This document shows positions 1 to 11,554 of a stretch of DNA of 64,000 bases, one piece after another. The notes beneath the pieces are model-generated. The model worked only from the letters and a program-made list of their open reading frames with translations. It was not told the DNA's origin and did no database searches. Position numbers and translations under genes: made by a program. Origin of the DNA: Dendrocalamus latiflorus (taxonomy: Eukaryota > Streptophyta > Magnoliopsida > Poales > Poaceae); assembly GCA_017311315.1 (NCBI GenBank), contig CM029647.1, positions 8,671,077-8,735,076 of the forward strand. The letters are read 5' to 3'. Numbering within the stretch: the stretch's first letter is position 1; each line of letters opens with the position of its first letter.

Positions 1-720
1 AGAGATATCTCTAGGGTCCTCGATCTGATTGGATTAGAGAGGTATATGACCATACCAAATTGGTTAAGAAGTTAACTACAACTAAGTAATTCACTATAAT
101 ATCAAGTGAAGAATCGAGCTATCATAGAATGACGCGTATCTCACTTTGAGTTCGATCTGCTATCATGAAGCAAAGGGATAAACACATGAGCACTATATAT
201 GTTCATCCGATATAATCTTCATGTGTGTTCGGGGATTGCTACATCCTGCTGAGGACCACTACCGACTTATGGATTGGCAAGGGGTTTTCATATCGCAGGT
301 GAGTACGCGTAGAATCTATGGAGTCGCACACTTAATGAGTTGCAATAAAATGGTTTGGATATGATCCATTTGTTTATGTTTCGCACTTTAATGGGTCCAT
401 AGTGTAGGGTTTCACTAAAGGGCTCTTTATAAGGAGATACATGGAGCTTTTATTAGAAGATTGCATCACCCACCAAAACACTAGTCACCTCCTTTGGAAT
501 GTCCTATCATGCGCGCTAGTGCTAGCACATCATCGCACAACGTTCCACCCTTGAATATGTAGATATCATAGAGGCGTTGTCGCAGTCGCTTCTGCGCTGA
601 GGATGATCCGCAACGTACGCGATGAACACGAGGGGCTCCTGGAAGAGACGATTGGCGGTCAAGGACATTGGACAATCGACTACTTCCATTACATCGACGC
701 ATACGACGTTGAACTATACT
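1..720. repeat. Unresolved LTR-like debris
   Basis: No credible coding sequence. The low-complexity-free text, the absence of a usable ORF and phrases such as the stretch around 395-415 resemble LTR retrotransposon sequence, but no TG...CA ends, primer-binding site or duplicate copy is present in the window, so this is only an impression. The open frame at 481-702 (-) has no homology I recognise. Confidence 0.25.
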
Positions 721-1885
721 ACTTTAACTTTTTTTTTACTGAATTATGTGTCTAGTGATAACAATGTATGGTCTCTTAACCATACGAAATTTTAATTTAC
801 ATGATAAAGTTTTTATTGCATGGGAGTATAGCAGAGCCGTATTCCTCCGGTCACGTGGGTTTGTAGGTGCAGGCCCATGACCGCGCGTGGAAGCTGCCTA
901 CCATCTGCTGCCCAAGAAATCACCCGGCTGTTGCGTTCATCAGGCATTAGATTCGCTTTGATCCTTTTTGGACAGTGTTCCTGCGTTTGTAACTGTATGT
1001 CCAATGGGTGCAATCCTTAGAGAACGTTGCCATATGATGACGAGGGAATTGAAGGGGACTCCGCTAATCTGGTTTCATCTGCATTTTCAGACAATTATTT
1101 TTTGTTCAGTTGGAAGCTAAACTTTGCCAAACGCGAGTATGACAATACGATGTGTGTTTGGTGCGTAGCGGTAATCATAGTGTGTGATGTTTATACACTC
1201 ATTCTTGTTCCAAAATTTGCCACAGTTGTGGATATGCCAAAACCACATTTTGCCACAGGTTTTGTGGCAAAAGTATGGATACCAATCAAACAGCTCCCTA
1301 GCCTTGGTACTGGTCTTTTTGTTAGTGTGTACGTAGTTCAACAGTTATATCCCTATTCCCTAGAGCTGTAGAGCATATATTTGCATTCCTTGGTTATGGG
1401 CTTATGGCATGTGTTTTACAATAGGAGCCAAACTACTGGAACTAGTTGGTAGAATGAGCATAGTATTGTGTGAGTTCTTTTCGGCTGCGATTTATGACTT
1501 TTAGTTCTAGCACAAGTGTTTATGTGAATAAACTGAATATCGATAAATCGCTTCAAAATAGCTGTTCTAATAAATCACTTTAAAATAAAGATAAAAAATT
1601 GTCTCATTCGTTCCTTCGTTTATTTAAGAAAGTTATAAACTATAAACAAAAAGAACTTGGCCGGTTGGATATTGGGTCAAAGCTTTGAATTGATGCTGTA
1701 GCTTTAGATATATGGCCAGTGCTCAACTAGTACGACAGGACAGATCAAAATGAGAAAACAGAGTAAAACGGATCATTGCTACTAGCTAGCTGCTAATTCC
1801 TTATTGGCCACGGTTACATACTTGCACCCTAATTAAACTTTGCCACGTACTTTTCCAAACACTGTACATCCATCAAGAGATTGTA
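721..1885. other. Intergenic DNA, no gene seen
   Basis: AT-rich spacer. The stretch 1195-1300 has several copies of a TTGCCACA-type word in both orientations (around 1217, 1252 and 1265) next to CAAACAGCT. These are also the building blocks of the MITE at 1886-2143, so an older related MITE may lie here; its ends could not be defined. The 114-codon frame at 1027-1371 looks fortuitous. Confidence 0.4.
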
Positions 1886-2143
1886 GGGGGTGTTTGGTTG
1901 CCAGCTACAGTTTACCACGTCTAAAATTAGGCAAATTTAATCAACTTTGAGAGCTGTTTGGTTGCAGCCACAGTTGTGGCAATATTCCCTTCCAGCAAAC
2001 TAGGTCCCACGCGTCAATGACTCAAAAAAGTGTGGTAAGATTCCCTTAGGCTTGCTAAGGTGTGGTAAAAAATTTGAGCACCTCAACTTAGACAAGTGTG
2101 GTAATTTTTGTTGGTAAAATATGACTAGCAACCAAACACCTCC
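1886..2143. mobile_element. MITE with GGTGTTTGGTTGC terminal inverted repeats
   Basis: The left end reads GGGGGTGTTTGGTTGCCAGC, and the right end, reverse complemented, reads GGAGGTGTTTGGTTGCTAGT, about 258 bp apart. The interior repeats the word TGTGGTAA/TTACCACA in both orientations (near 1913, 2030, 2060, 2097). The terminal motif is typical of grass Tourist/PIF-Harbinger MITEs. I did not find a clean 3-bp TTA/TAA target duplication, so exact ends and superfamily are uncertain. Confidence 0.6.
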
Positions 2144-2827
2144 AAAGTAACTAGCTAGAGAAATGCGGTCAATCTGCAGAGATGCGCATCTCCGGGCCGC
2201 AACGGCAGGATAAAGGGCTTGTGCTCTAGGCAGAAAAGCGAAAGCATAGCCCATTTCAGGGGTGAAACCGCAGTGATGCCGAGCTATAATTTCGCCACTG
2301 CAAATGATCCGATCGCACCACACACGCTAACCTTTAACTGCATTTGACCCCACCAAAACGGTATCACTTCGTATGTACAGTTTTTCAGTTTATATGTTTT
2401 TAAATAAATAAATAAAATAGTTTCTTCATCTCTATTTTAAAATAGACAGATTTTTAATTAATATATAAATTTATTATTACTATTATAAAAAAAATAAGTT
2501 AGTGGTTGTAGCTCCAACCAGTACAACGTTCGATTACGTCGCTCAGTCTTCCTTTTACTTGCATGCCGGCCAAAAGTTTCTCGGACCCGCACGTCGGTGC
2601 AATGCCCAAGCAGATGGTGCTGCTTGGCAAGCGCGAGTCCCACCCGATTTGACGTGAGCCGAAGGCGAAAAGCGGCACAGATGCGGGGGCCACATAGCCC
2701 AACGCATACGATTGGACGCCTCGGGACGCCTCGATCCCGGCGTCCGATGGTGCGTCGGCAGAACGGACGGCGGCGATGATCTCTCGCCCTCGCCCGTGCA
2801 GTGCAGCGTCGTCGTGGTCTCCCGCTC
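2144..2827. other. Upstream region of the AHL gene
   Basis: No gene. The region is AT-rich up to about 2500 and becomes GC-rich towards the AHL promoter. Overlapping frames here (2458-2915 on minus, 2597-2906 on plus) follow base composition and show no domain. Confidence 0.4.
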
Positions 2828-2835
2828 TATAAATA
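2828..2835 (+). promoter_or_regulatory. TATA box of the AHL gene
   Basis: TATAAATA lies 187 bp upstream of the chosen ATG at 3015, at the edge of the GC-rich 5' region. Transcription would be expected to start near 2860, giving a leader of about 155 nt. The match to the plant TATA consensus is strong; the start site itself is inferred. Confidence 0.6.
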
Positions 2836-3014
2836 TAAATCCAACCAAACCATTTGTTTCTTGCTCCATGCTTTATAGCACGCATTTTAAGCTCACCGGC
2901 TACTAGTAGAGCCAAGAATTGCAGCTATTCTACTATCCATATTACTGTAGTAACTTGAAAGTGAGGCTGGTATATAGACCTTGTGGCTTGCGCTGCGCTT
3001 ACTTAACTGCTTCC

Positions 3015-3818
3015 ATGGCCGACGAGAGGGCGTCGCGAGCCGAGCCGATCGCGCCTGCGCCTGTGTCGCAGCTGCCGGCGCCTGCTCTTAGGAAGCCCCG
3101 CGGGCGGCCGCTGGGGTCCAAGAACAAGCCCAAGCCGCCCGTGGTCGTGACGCGGGAGAGCGAGGCGGCGATGCGCCCTGTCGTGCTGGAGCTCGCCTCG
3201 GGCTGCGACGTGGCCACCGCAGTCGCCGCATTCGCGCACCGCCGCCGCTTCGGCGTCTCAGTTCTATGTGGCCGTGGCGCGGTCGCCGCCGTCACGCTGC
3301 GGCTCCCGACCTCGCCGGCGACCGCGTCCACGGTGACGCTGCACGGGCGGTTCGAGATACTTTCTCTGTCCGGGACGGTGCTTCCGTCCGCGGCCGGTGA
3401 GGGGGCCGTGCCACCGCCGTTCTCGGTGTCGCTGGCTGGGGCGGGCGGGCAGGTGATCGGCGGCACGCTCGCCGGGGAGATGACGGCCGCGGACGGTGTG
3501 GTGGTGGTGGCCGCCACGTTCGGGAACGCCGAGGTGCACCGGCTACCTGCGGCTGAGGCGGAGGAGGAGAGTGAAGGCTGCGGTGGTCGTGAGGAGGAGA
3601 GGCACCCACAGCAGCAGCAGCCGCAGCGGGTGGTGGTGGCAGCGGACGCCGGCGAGGTGGGTCATGTTGGCTACGGCGGGTTTGTGGGGCTAGGCGGCGG
3701 CGTGAGTGGTGGTCAGGTGGGCTACCATCCGCAGCAGTCTGAGAGGGTTTTGTGGGCCCAGGCGCCAGCCTCACGTGGGCCGGCCAATCCTTCGAGTCAT
3801 TACTCGCATGGGCGTTAG
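3015..3818 (+). CDS. AT-hook motif nuclear-localized (AHL) protein, PPC/DUF296 domain
   Basis: Intronless 267-residue protein. Residues 26-43 form an AT-hook with the RGRPxGSKNKPKPP core that binds the minor groove of AT-rich DNA. Residues about 53-178 form a PPC (DUF296) domain carrying GRFEILSLSG (111-120), the family signature. A Gly/Gln-rich low-complexity tail follows (about 180-267). Architecture, length and lack of introns match clade-A (type I) AHL proteins, nuclear factors that form trimers through the PPC domain and modulate growth and chromatin. The frame extends 32 codons upstream to 2919, but those residues are hydrophobic and unlike AHL N-termini, while the ATG at 3015 begins a typical Ala/Pro-rich leader. 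The PPC is somewhat divergent: LELASGCDV replaces the usual LEVAAGADV type. No operon-like partner. Family assignment is secure; the individual orthologue is not. Confidence 0.93.
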   Translation: MADERASRAEPIAPAPVSQLPAPALRKPRGRPLGSKNKPKPPVVVTRESEAAMRPVVLELASGCDVATAVAAFAHRRRFGVSVLCGRGAVAAVTLRLPTSPATASTVTLHGRFEILSLSGTVLPSAAGEGAVPPPFSVSLAGAGGQVIGGTLAGEMTAADGVVVVAATFGNAEVHRLPAAEAEEESEGCGGREEERHPQQQQPQRVVVAADAGEVGHVGYGGFVGLGGGVSGGQVGYHPQQSERVLWAQAPASRGPANPSSHYSHGR

Positions 3819-4164
3819 TAACGTTCTTTCTCGTGGGGCACCGAATTACGTTGATCGTTCTTACCCACCGAACCGAAGTACTACTAGCTAGTGATGTTGT
3901 GGTTGGTGTAATTGGTTGCTAACTTGACGATTACTTACGTTAAGGTGTATTTTGAGGTCAAGTTACTGTATGTATGAGTTACTACAAGTATTAGCGGTTG
4001 GGTTTATGAAATTAACGCATGCACAAACGACTATTGCCCAAGCTGTATGTGCTTGCATTTGTAAAGGGAAAGTTGTATGGGTTTGCATGATATGCTAGTT
4101 AATTTTGATAAAAAAATTTATATTGTGATTGACCTGACATGAGCGTGGGATGATCGTGATTTGC
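3819..4164. other. AHL 3' flank
   Basis: Presumed 3' UTR and terminator region, T/A-rich. No coding sequence is visible and no clear AATAAA could be assigned. Confidence 0.35.
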
Positions 4165-4425
4165 GTTCTGCTTGGTTGTGCTAAAATAAGTTAGCTTATG
4201 GTTAAAATTATATTGCAATTAGCTAAAATTATACTATAATTGATGGTAACTTATTTGACGTAACTAAATTTAAACAAATTTAAAAATAAAAAACAGGTTA
4301 ACACATTACAGACAATGCAAATAAATACAGGAAAAAGAATTGGCAAAAACTCAAAAAACCAAGAAATTAAAAAAAATAGAAGTAATGAAAAGTAAAGCAA
4401 AAGTTAAAAAGATCTTGTTCGGCTA
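4165..4425. mobile_element. AT-rich MITE-like repeat (copy A of three)
   Basis: An AT-rich unit containing an ACAGACAATGCAAATAAATAC-like block, runs of CAAAAACTC and AAAGTTAAAAAG. Closely similar text occurs at about 49876-50135 (same orientation) and 13207-13455 (reverse orientation), so this is a dispersed small element. Ends are approximate; target duplications were not resolved. Confidence 0.5.
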
Positions 4426-5036
4426 ATTTCCGTGGGGATGCACACTAGCTAATAAACGTCGGGGTCATACGTACATTCCGTGATAGAATCAGCGTAAAAT
4501 CTTACTCAACGCAATGCGAATGATGTTGTCCTTTGTTGACCAGACAGGATCATTCTCGAGTTGAATAGATCGAATGCTTTCATCTCCAAGTACTTGATGG
4601 TACTCAGCTAGCTCTAGTAATGTAAAAGGCCAGAATTGTGATTGCAAAGGAAAAAATACTAGTGGTACCACAACTACTGCTCATTAGTAATTTCTGCTGT
4701 TAATTTTAATTGTAATTGTTTTCTTCTGAGTGGAACTTGGGTCTGATATATATGGCATGGCAGTGCCCAAATTTGTGTAGCTTAGAGAGTATCTACGATG
4801 CGATGTTGGGGAAGCTAGCTAGGGATGTACTAATTGGGAGAGAAGTAGCGTAGCTGCGAAGCACGACGATAAAGAGAAGATACTGCATGTGTGCTACTGT
4901 TTTTTTCTCGGGAAGGCGAGAAATTGTGGAGTTTCCGATGCAGTCCATGCAAAGCCTACAAGCTGGAACAGTACTCCAAAGAGTGCAGGATGCCGTTGCA
5001 CTTTGCATGCAAACTTAGCTCCCGTTTTACTACCTG
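4426..5036. other. Intergenic DNA, no gene seen
   Basis: No conserved coding sequence. Frames at 4489-4671 (-) and 4889-5098 (+) are short and featureless. Confidence 0.4.
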
Positions 5037-5039
5037 TAA

Positions 5040-5315
5040 GAGCATCTGTAGTGTATATGACCCAAAGGGTCTTAAGGTGGGTCCCATCTAAACCTTAAGA
5101 CCAACTCCATAGTGTATATAACCCAAGGGGCCTTAAGACGGTCTCACTTGGCAGATAAACAAAAATTGTATTTTAATGCTTGTGGTCAGGTCTTTAGCTT
5201 GAGGACCAGCCTTAAGCTTTTTTTGCTTAGGGTCTGCTTAAGGTCACCTCTGTAATGTATAAGGTTGATCTTAAGGTGGCTTAAGACCTCCTCTTTTCAT
5301 ACACTACAGATGCCC
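5040..5315. mobile_element. Tourist-like (PIF/Harbinger) MITE with TAA target duplication
   Basis: Terminal inverted repeats are GAGCATCTGTAGTGTAT (left) and GGGCATCTGTAGTGTAT (right, reverse complemented), flanked by TAA at 5037-5039 and again at 5316-5318. The interior is rich in CTTAAGG/CCTTAAG words in both orientations. The 3-bp TAA duplication and 276-bp size fit a Tourist-type MITE. Confidence 0.82.
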
Positions 5316-5339
5316 TAAGACCATGAAGAGGTCCTCGTG

Positions 5340-5909
5340 AGTCGTGACCAGTGATAATCTTATAAACTTTTGATTTTGATTTATAAGTTTTATTAAAGCT
5401 TCAGTTTGGTTTTTAAGTTTTTGTTTTTTTTAAAAAAATTGCTATTAGGTTTTAACCAAACAAACCGGCCTCACAACAGCAATCAGATCGGCCTTGGGCG
5501 TTTCTTAAGACCTCAGTGCAGGGTGGTCAGACTGGCCGTGGCACAGTGATCTAGCCGACTTTGTGCGACCAATGTGATCATGAAAGCAAGTCATATAAGT
5601 GATGTTTGACCAGCGATCAGTGTGGTCATGTAACCACCCTTCGACCAGTGAGGTGTAATCGATCTCCGACCAGTGTGGTCATGGAGTGAGGTGCATTTAG
5701 ATCGGTGACTATAGAGCAGTCAGATCAGTCTATGAGGGCGGTCTGACCGTCATGGGGAGAACAGTCATACTGGTGGCCCAAGAGCAGACATGTTAGAGGT
5801 ACTCTAGACATGTCTGGAGTGTCCAGAGAGTTCTGGAGAGGCCAGACATGTTTGGGGTATTGATGAAATTTGGGTTGAGCTGGTTTGAGTGTGTGCACGG
5901 CACGTGTGC
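5340..5909. repeat. LTR-like debris with GACCAGTGTGGTCAT motifs
   Basis: AT-rich start (5340-5460) followed by a stretch with many degenerate copies of a near-palindromic GGTC(N)nGACC word (around 5528, 5570, 5610, 5675, 5745). This resembles the 5' parts of the copia LTRs at 15107, 21419 and 42127, so it may be a truncated relative cut by the CACTA element that follows. Confidence 0.35.
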
Positions 5910-6625
5910 CATTGGATAGTTTGAGTTATCTATGATATTTCATGAATCATAGACAGTTTCAACTGTAAACCGCTTGTCATATTAAACTATCATAGACGGA
6001 TTATAGTTAAAACCGTCTCATGAGATATCACAGACGGTAGTAGAAACCGTCTGTGATAGTCAACTATCATAGATAGTTATGAGTTAATAACCGTTTATGA
6101 TATTCTTTTGTATTCCTAAATCTATATATGTTTGTTGGCTAACCTCACGAAATGATATCCATGCCCTCTTAAACAAGTAAAAATACAACAAGTACATGTA
6201 TACATCTAATTCATATTCATTTCAGAAACAAGAATATCTATGTCACAAATCAATTAACTCAAGTTTGAAGAGAAAGAATAAGCCCTCGAAGGTCACCGTC
6301 AAGACAAAATTATGAATATTATGCTGAAGACGATGCGGCCTTAACTTAAAATTGACACTCGAGCGCCATCGTCCATTTGGTTTGTTGGCTTGTTCCATGT
6401 ACCATGCATGCAATCTCTGGCAAGCTAGTCCTAGGGTTTGGAGGTGCTATATCGGGGCAGCCAACGGCTCGTCTAGCATAAATTTCAAAGCCAACGACAA
6501 GTAGGGAATATCACTAATATTCTTCTGTTTGCCCTTGCCGCCTTGGTTGTTAGAGGTCAACTTTATGGTAGTCAACCAGGCATGACATGTAGATGCATGT
6601 GATCCACTGCGCCCTTGCCACGTCG

Positions 6626-6724
6626 GTGCAGGTAGCTCCGGTGGATTTGGTCTGGTGCAGATAGCTCCTGTGGACTTGGCACCGGTGCAGATAGCTCCTG
6701 TGAACTTGGCACCAGTGCAAGAGC
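6626..6724. repeat. 30-bp tandem repeat, about 3.3 units
   Basis: GTGCAGATAGCTCCTGTGGA-type units start at 6626, 6655, 6685 and 6715, with a period of 29-30 bp and a few differences between copies. They lie inside the CACTA relic. On the minus strand they encode a short repeated SCTGAKxTGAI-like peptide, probably part of a decayed element ORF. Confidence 0.65.
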
Positions 6725-7159
6725 TTCCAATTAGATGTCCCTCTTGGGCCACTGGATGATTGTTCCAATGGTTTGCCCTAGACTCATGACCGCATCGTTT
6801 TGGGGCATTTCCAGCGGGATGACCTTGAAATTGGCATGAACATGTGCACATTCACTTTTGTGAAACATGGCGCTAGTGTTACATCGTGCACCAAGGCCCC
6901 AACACCAGATGGATACGCCTGTCCCTAAGCAACGCATAGGGCAACAGAGGTATATCTCACTTAGAGCTTTTACTTCGTAGACACCTACATAATGATACAA
7001 AATTAACTGCTCCAACAGGCCTAGAAATGGATCGAGCATTCTAGAGATAATAATTAGTATGAGGATGTCATTGACAGAAAAAATCTGTGGTCACTTTCGG
7101 AGGTAGGGTTGGACGCGTAGCTACTCCAACGGTTGGGAGCTGGCTAGTACAGGAGCAGT

Positions 7160-7960
7160 GGAGGCTTCTAATTGATTTTTCCAAAATCTTTCCTACCTGC
7201 TCTCCATCTGCCTTTGCATCTCAAATTTGACGGTATCAGTGATCTCGTCTCTAAGGGATGCCTTAAGCTCCTCTTGTAGCCATGCCTCACACTCATTTTT
7301 GGCTTTCTTCTTAATTCGGTACGCTTTGGAGTCCTCTGAGAAACCATATTTTCATGGAACATAAAGACCAAGGGCTCTCATACTACCTGAGTGCTCCTTG
7401 TTTTTCAGAGCCGCGGAGAGTATCTCTCTCTCTGACTATCTGGAATGAGTCTTGGGAAGATTATACACTTAGCACTTCCTGCGAGAGCCCAAAATATAAT
7501 TTCAATTCTTATGAAGTTATGGAATAATTACAAACTAGGTGGTTTGATATATTATTAGCTATTGGGACACTTCCTCGTCTATGGGGTTTTGAAAGGAGAT
7601 GACCTTCGATGACATGGTAAATGATGTTGCTCTTATCTAGTTTCGGGCACACTTATTAGGGATCCTGGCAAAGGCGGGAAGGCCTCCCGCAGGATTGCAT
7701 GTTCATCCTCCTTCCTCCATTTCGGGATTTTACCCACATACACAACGATGCCAGTCTGTGGGGGGTACGCATTTTTTGCCTGGAAGGTCCTGTGCACCAC
7801 ACTTTCACTCCTAAAATTATCTGTCATCTTAGCCATAAACTCTTGCCATTGTGATTCCAGGAACAGATACATCTGCAAGGGCATCAAATCCTTCTCTATG
7901 TATTGCTTGATACACATGTTCTTAAAGTTCTTCCATGCTTTGCATACTGTTAGCAATGCA
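7160..7960 (-). pseudogene. Second CACTA ORF relic (plant En/Spm-associated protein)
   Basis: Minus-strand reading from 7956 gives KAWKNFKNMC, then SQWQEFMAKM, then IPKWRKEDEH, in the order seen in the plant En/Spm (Ptta-like) accessory protein: a KAWKNW block, a QWxEFVxxKT block and a KIPKWRxEDE block. The downstream part (7160-7370) is in other frames and contains stops. It is a decayed copy of the element-encoded DNA-binding protein that partners the transposase. Homology is recognised by motif order only. Confidence 0.55.
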
Positions 7961-8999
7961 TGTCATTGCATAGAGGCCCGGTGTTCTTCCCGAATCTTGA
8001 ACGATCAAAAAATTTCTGTTACTAAATCATTTTTCTGAACTTTACTCACGTTCTTCCATAAATCATAAGTGATCTCAATCCATACCCGTGCAACTATTCC
8101 GACCATTGTCCGGAGTATGGTCACTGCTCGCGCGAGGATTGAGAGGGTCCCGACGCATCGACATCCGTGATAGTAAATCAGCCATCGGGTCTTTTTTATA
8201 GTCCTCTTTTATGGCACTTGGATTTTTCAAAGGACGATGCATCACACACATTAGGAGACGATGACGAAGAATGAGCGGATGACATCGTCACAAGATAATA
8301 GATATGACAAAGAAATAGAGAGTACTAGTGAATTGGCTGCCAATAACAAATGACAATAAAAATCAATTCGAGCCTTGCCCCTACTCTCTTCTCAGTAGCT
8401 TAGATTGTTGGAAATTAGACGGTTTTAGCAATAATTTCATGTTAATTCAAAATCCAAGTATTAGCAGTAAAGCATATATATAGTAATAAGTAAATGACAT
8501 GAAGATAAACCTATTATATCTCAAAAATAGATAAAGCATTCATATCATTAACACATGATAATATGCTGAACTATACAGGAAAGTGGGCATTTACGAACTG
8601 CGTATTACACAGATTAAAGTTGCAAATTTGCTCTCAGTTAAGGAGTTGCACAAGATTAAATATTGGCTTTCTTCAACTCTTGTTAATATATCAATAATCA
8701 AAGTGACTATTTCTTTACTATTCTGCTAGTCTCATAATGTATAAATTACCTCAGATAAGAGACAAAGTCAATTGCATGCTATAAGCACAAATAGAAAAAA
8801 GAACTGCTACTGCAGTGCCAACAAAGTTTCAGCAATAACCAGAAATATATAACAGATATGTGCTACTGCAGTATCAACTGAATTTAGCAATAATCAGTAC
8901 AATAGTAAACTATACTGAAACATCTAAGCAGTACATGGTTTTACGTGAGTGCTTCAGCCACACACTCTCGGTATTATCGAAGCAGTGAGTACAAGCTTT

Positions 9000-10060
9000 A
9001 ACCCCTTTGTACTCTAGTTCGATAGGTTAGTAATGACAGTATAATTATTTATAGTGTAGAACAACAATGAGCATAAAGTGAAGTTCTTTCGTTTATACGT
9101 ATCCCATACCAATACACCTTTGATCTACAATATTTTTAGATCTTTCACCAACGGTGCTATGTACACATCAATATCATTCCCAGGTTGCTTCGGCCCTTAA
9201 ATAAGTATCGACGGTAAATTATACTTTCGCTTCATACACAATTATGGAGAAAGGTTGTAGATACAGAGAGTCACGGACCAAGTGCTATGTCAACTACTTA
9301 TGTTACCGAAAGGATTCATTCCATCTGTACTCAATCTAAACCTTGTATTCCTCGGTTTTGCACCGAAGTCTGCAAACCTCCTATCGATGTTTCTCCACTA
9401 GGCGGAATCAATAAGGTGTCTTAGCATCCCAACCTTCTTACTCTTCTCCGAGTGCTAACGCAGTAGTTTTGCCTACTTTGGGTTCGCAAAAAACTGCTTT
9501 AAACAGGGAATTACAGGAAGATACCATGCCACCTTAGTAGGAGGTCCTTTCTTCACCTCTATTCTTTCTCCATCATCTGATTGGTTCTTACACTTGTATT
9601 AGGATGCGTTGCACACCGGATATACATGCATATTTTCATACTATTTATGGTAGAAGATATAGTCGTTTAGATATGCATGCATTCTTTCTACCTTTATTAC
9701 TAATGGATAAAGAATCTTCTTGGCTTTGTAGATAGTTTTGGGCAACTCGTTACCCTACAAAAGTATGTCCGCTAAAAGACCTAACAGTGCCGTAAACTCT
9801 TGTCGAACCAATCGTTGCTTACCTTTAATTTCAGCAGTTCAAGCATGGCTAACAACCTCGTATAATTTTACTTGCAGCACGTGAACAAAGATTTCTCTGA
9901 GTCCTCCATCAAGCCCCAGAATTTAACATACTCTCTCATCATAGTTCCCTTCTGTATCGTGAAGCATCTGATCCATATTGTCATCATGCAGCCTATCTAA
10001 ATCGGAACCACAATCGACATCATCCGGTGACATATCGTTGACTTCATCGGCGATGTTATT
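9000..10060 (-). pseudogene. TNP2-like CACTA transposase pseudogene
   Basis: Minus-strand translation, with several stops and frame breaks, recovers successive TNP2 (Transposase_21) blocks: MEDSEKSLFTCCK near 9890, LPKTIYKAKKILYPL near 9740, a CNAS...YKC zinc-like block near 9600, WYLPVIPCLKQFF near 9500, LSTDGMNPFGN near 9310, then CMKRKYNLPSILI, GPKQPGNDIDVY and a final NLSN.STKG near 9010. The catalytic-region order is preserved but stops interrupt it, so it is non-functional. It lies within the CACTA element and confirms its superfamily. Confidence 0.82.
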
Positions 10061-10528
10061 ATTACTACCTTCTAGTGTAATATGCTCTTCATCATGACTG
10101 GTCCAACGTGCGTATCCCTTTTTGAAATCCCTTCAAATTAAGTGTGTTTCAATCTGTGCTCGGTTCTTAAACATCTTCAGATTCTCACAGTCAATACATG
10201 TGCAATATATATATTCTACCCCTTATTCAACATATCATTCTCGGCAACTTTTGTAAAAGCAGACACACCATTAATGTACTCTTTACTCACACGGTTCTCA
10301 AGCACATCCATTTTCAGTCCTACGTTACATATAAATTTAGTACTAAATTAATTAATTAGTATATTAGATATATATGATTTAAAGTAGCTATATGTAGTAA
10401 GAATTATTAATTTAGGGTTTAGGGTTTAGCTATATATAGCAAAAATCGTTTGTGATTATATTTAATACTGATAGTTTTTGTTAACCGTATATGATGAGAC
10501 ATCTATTATTAGTCTTTTTATAGTAATG

Positions 10529-11554
10529 TCCGGACGGGCGCTAGTCGCTCCATTGTGTGTACCGTGTGTACAAATTTCTACCCCGTATATGAACAGAAGC
10601 TCATCTAAAAGAAGGAACGGCGGCTGAAAATGCATGTGAACAAGTGAAGTGTGTACATATGAAATGGTCACAGGCTCACAGCGCAGTGGGCAGCGTTTCC
10701 CCGGCCAGGCGCGCCAGCTAGGTAACCCCGCGCACCATGTTAGTGGTGCTTCCTTGGCGTCAGCTTTGCGGTGCGACAGGCTTGGCCAAAGGTAGCAGCA
10801 AAGCACGGACGATAAAAAGAAACATGCATACCCACGCACGCGCTTGCACGGCTGCAGTGGGCGTCGCAGGCGTACGTCAAAAAAAGGAGTGCAATAGATT
10901 TCGTCGCTCGGTGCGTTGCACGCATGTACGGGTCGGGTCGGTGTTCCGTTGTCTTTTGGTCCGGCCGGGCTGATGATGCTGGCTCCTGTACTTTGCTCCA
11001 ACTTTTCCTTCTCCTAGCTTAGCATGTCGACACTCCACAGGGGGGGCTAGAGAGAGAGAGAGAGAGCATTGTTATCTCCGCTTGTTCTTCTGTATGATGG
11101 TGTCCTCTTCGTGTATGGATTGGGTCGACCACCTTGGCGAAAATAGTCGAGTAGGGCCGGCGAACCGTACTTCAATTCGGTGCCTGCTTCGTGGCCGTCA
11201 TGATGTGGCGGCCGCACACCCGGCCGGCCCCGAGACGAGATGCCTAGCTGCACCGCAGATTGGCACGTGAAAATCGAACTAAGTTACGAAAGCTCGTAGC
11301 CCAAATTAAAGCCCACAAGCCGATCGAGCTCCCTCTCATCTCTTTGCTAACAGAAAAAGAGACGGGAGTCCGGATCTCTAGATAATCATAGGGATACGTT
11401 TGCTCGTCATAATTAAACAATTTGCTAGCAGAACATCGTACTGTCTGTAAGATCCAAATGGCTTGGAGCCCGGACTGTAAATCGCAGACTTTTCTGATTC
11501 AGTTCCGTGACACGTACGCTAACTAAGAAACTCTAAATAACAAGAATAATAGAA
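10529..11554. other. Intergenic DNA, no gene assigned
   Basis: Moderately GC-rich spacer with a GA microsatellite at about 11048-11066. Minus-strand frames at 10462-11001 and 11047-11253 show no recognisable domain. This could include the promoter or remnant of a lost gene, but nothing supports that directly. Confidence 0.35.

Larger units (their letters stand above)
5910..10528 (-). mobile_element. Degenerate CACTA (En/Spm) transposon
   Basis: The right end is clear: reverse complemented it reads CATTACTATAAAAAGAC, one change from a canonical CACTACTATAAAAAG end. Subterminal arrays of AACCGTCTGTGATA-type motifs occupy 5935-6110 and more weakly 10440-10520, as expected for transposase-binding repeats. 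Between them the minus strand carries a TNP2-type transposase relic (about 9000-10060) and a second En/Spm-type ORF relic (about 7160-7960). The left end (CATTGGATAG at 5910) is poorly matched and the flanking triplets differ (TGC versus TCC), so the left boundary is approximate. Confidence 0.72.

Noticed and set aside
2919..3014. AHL start at 2919 (299-residue product)
   Set aside because: The extra 32 residues are hydrophobic and unlike AHL leaders; the ATG at 3015 gives a typical protein.
2999..3774. Minus-strand ORFs across the AHL gene
   Set aside because: GC-driven shadow frames of the AHL coding sequence.
10415..10430. TTTAGGG-TTTAGGG telomere-like repeat
   Set aside because: Only two units, inside the CACTA end; too short to be interstitial telomere DNA.
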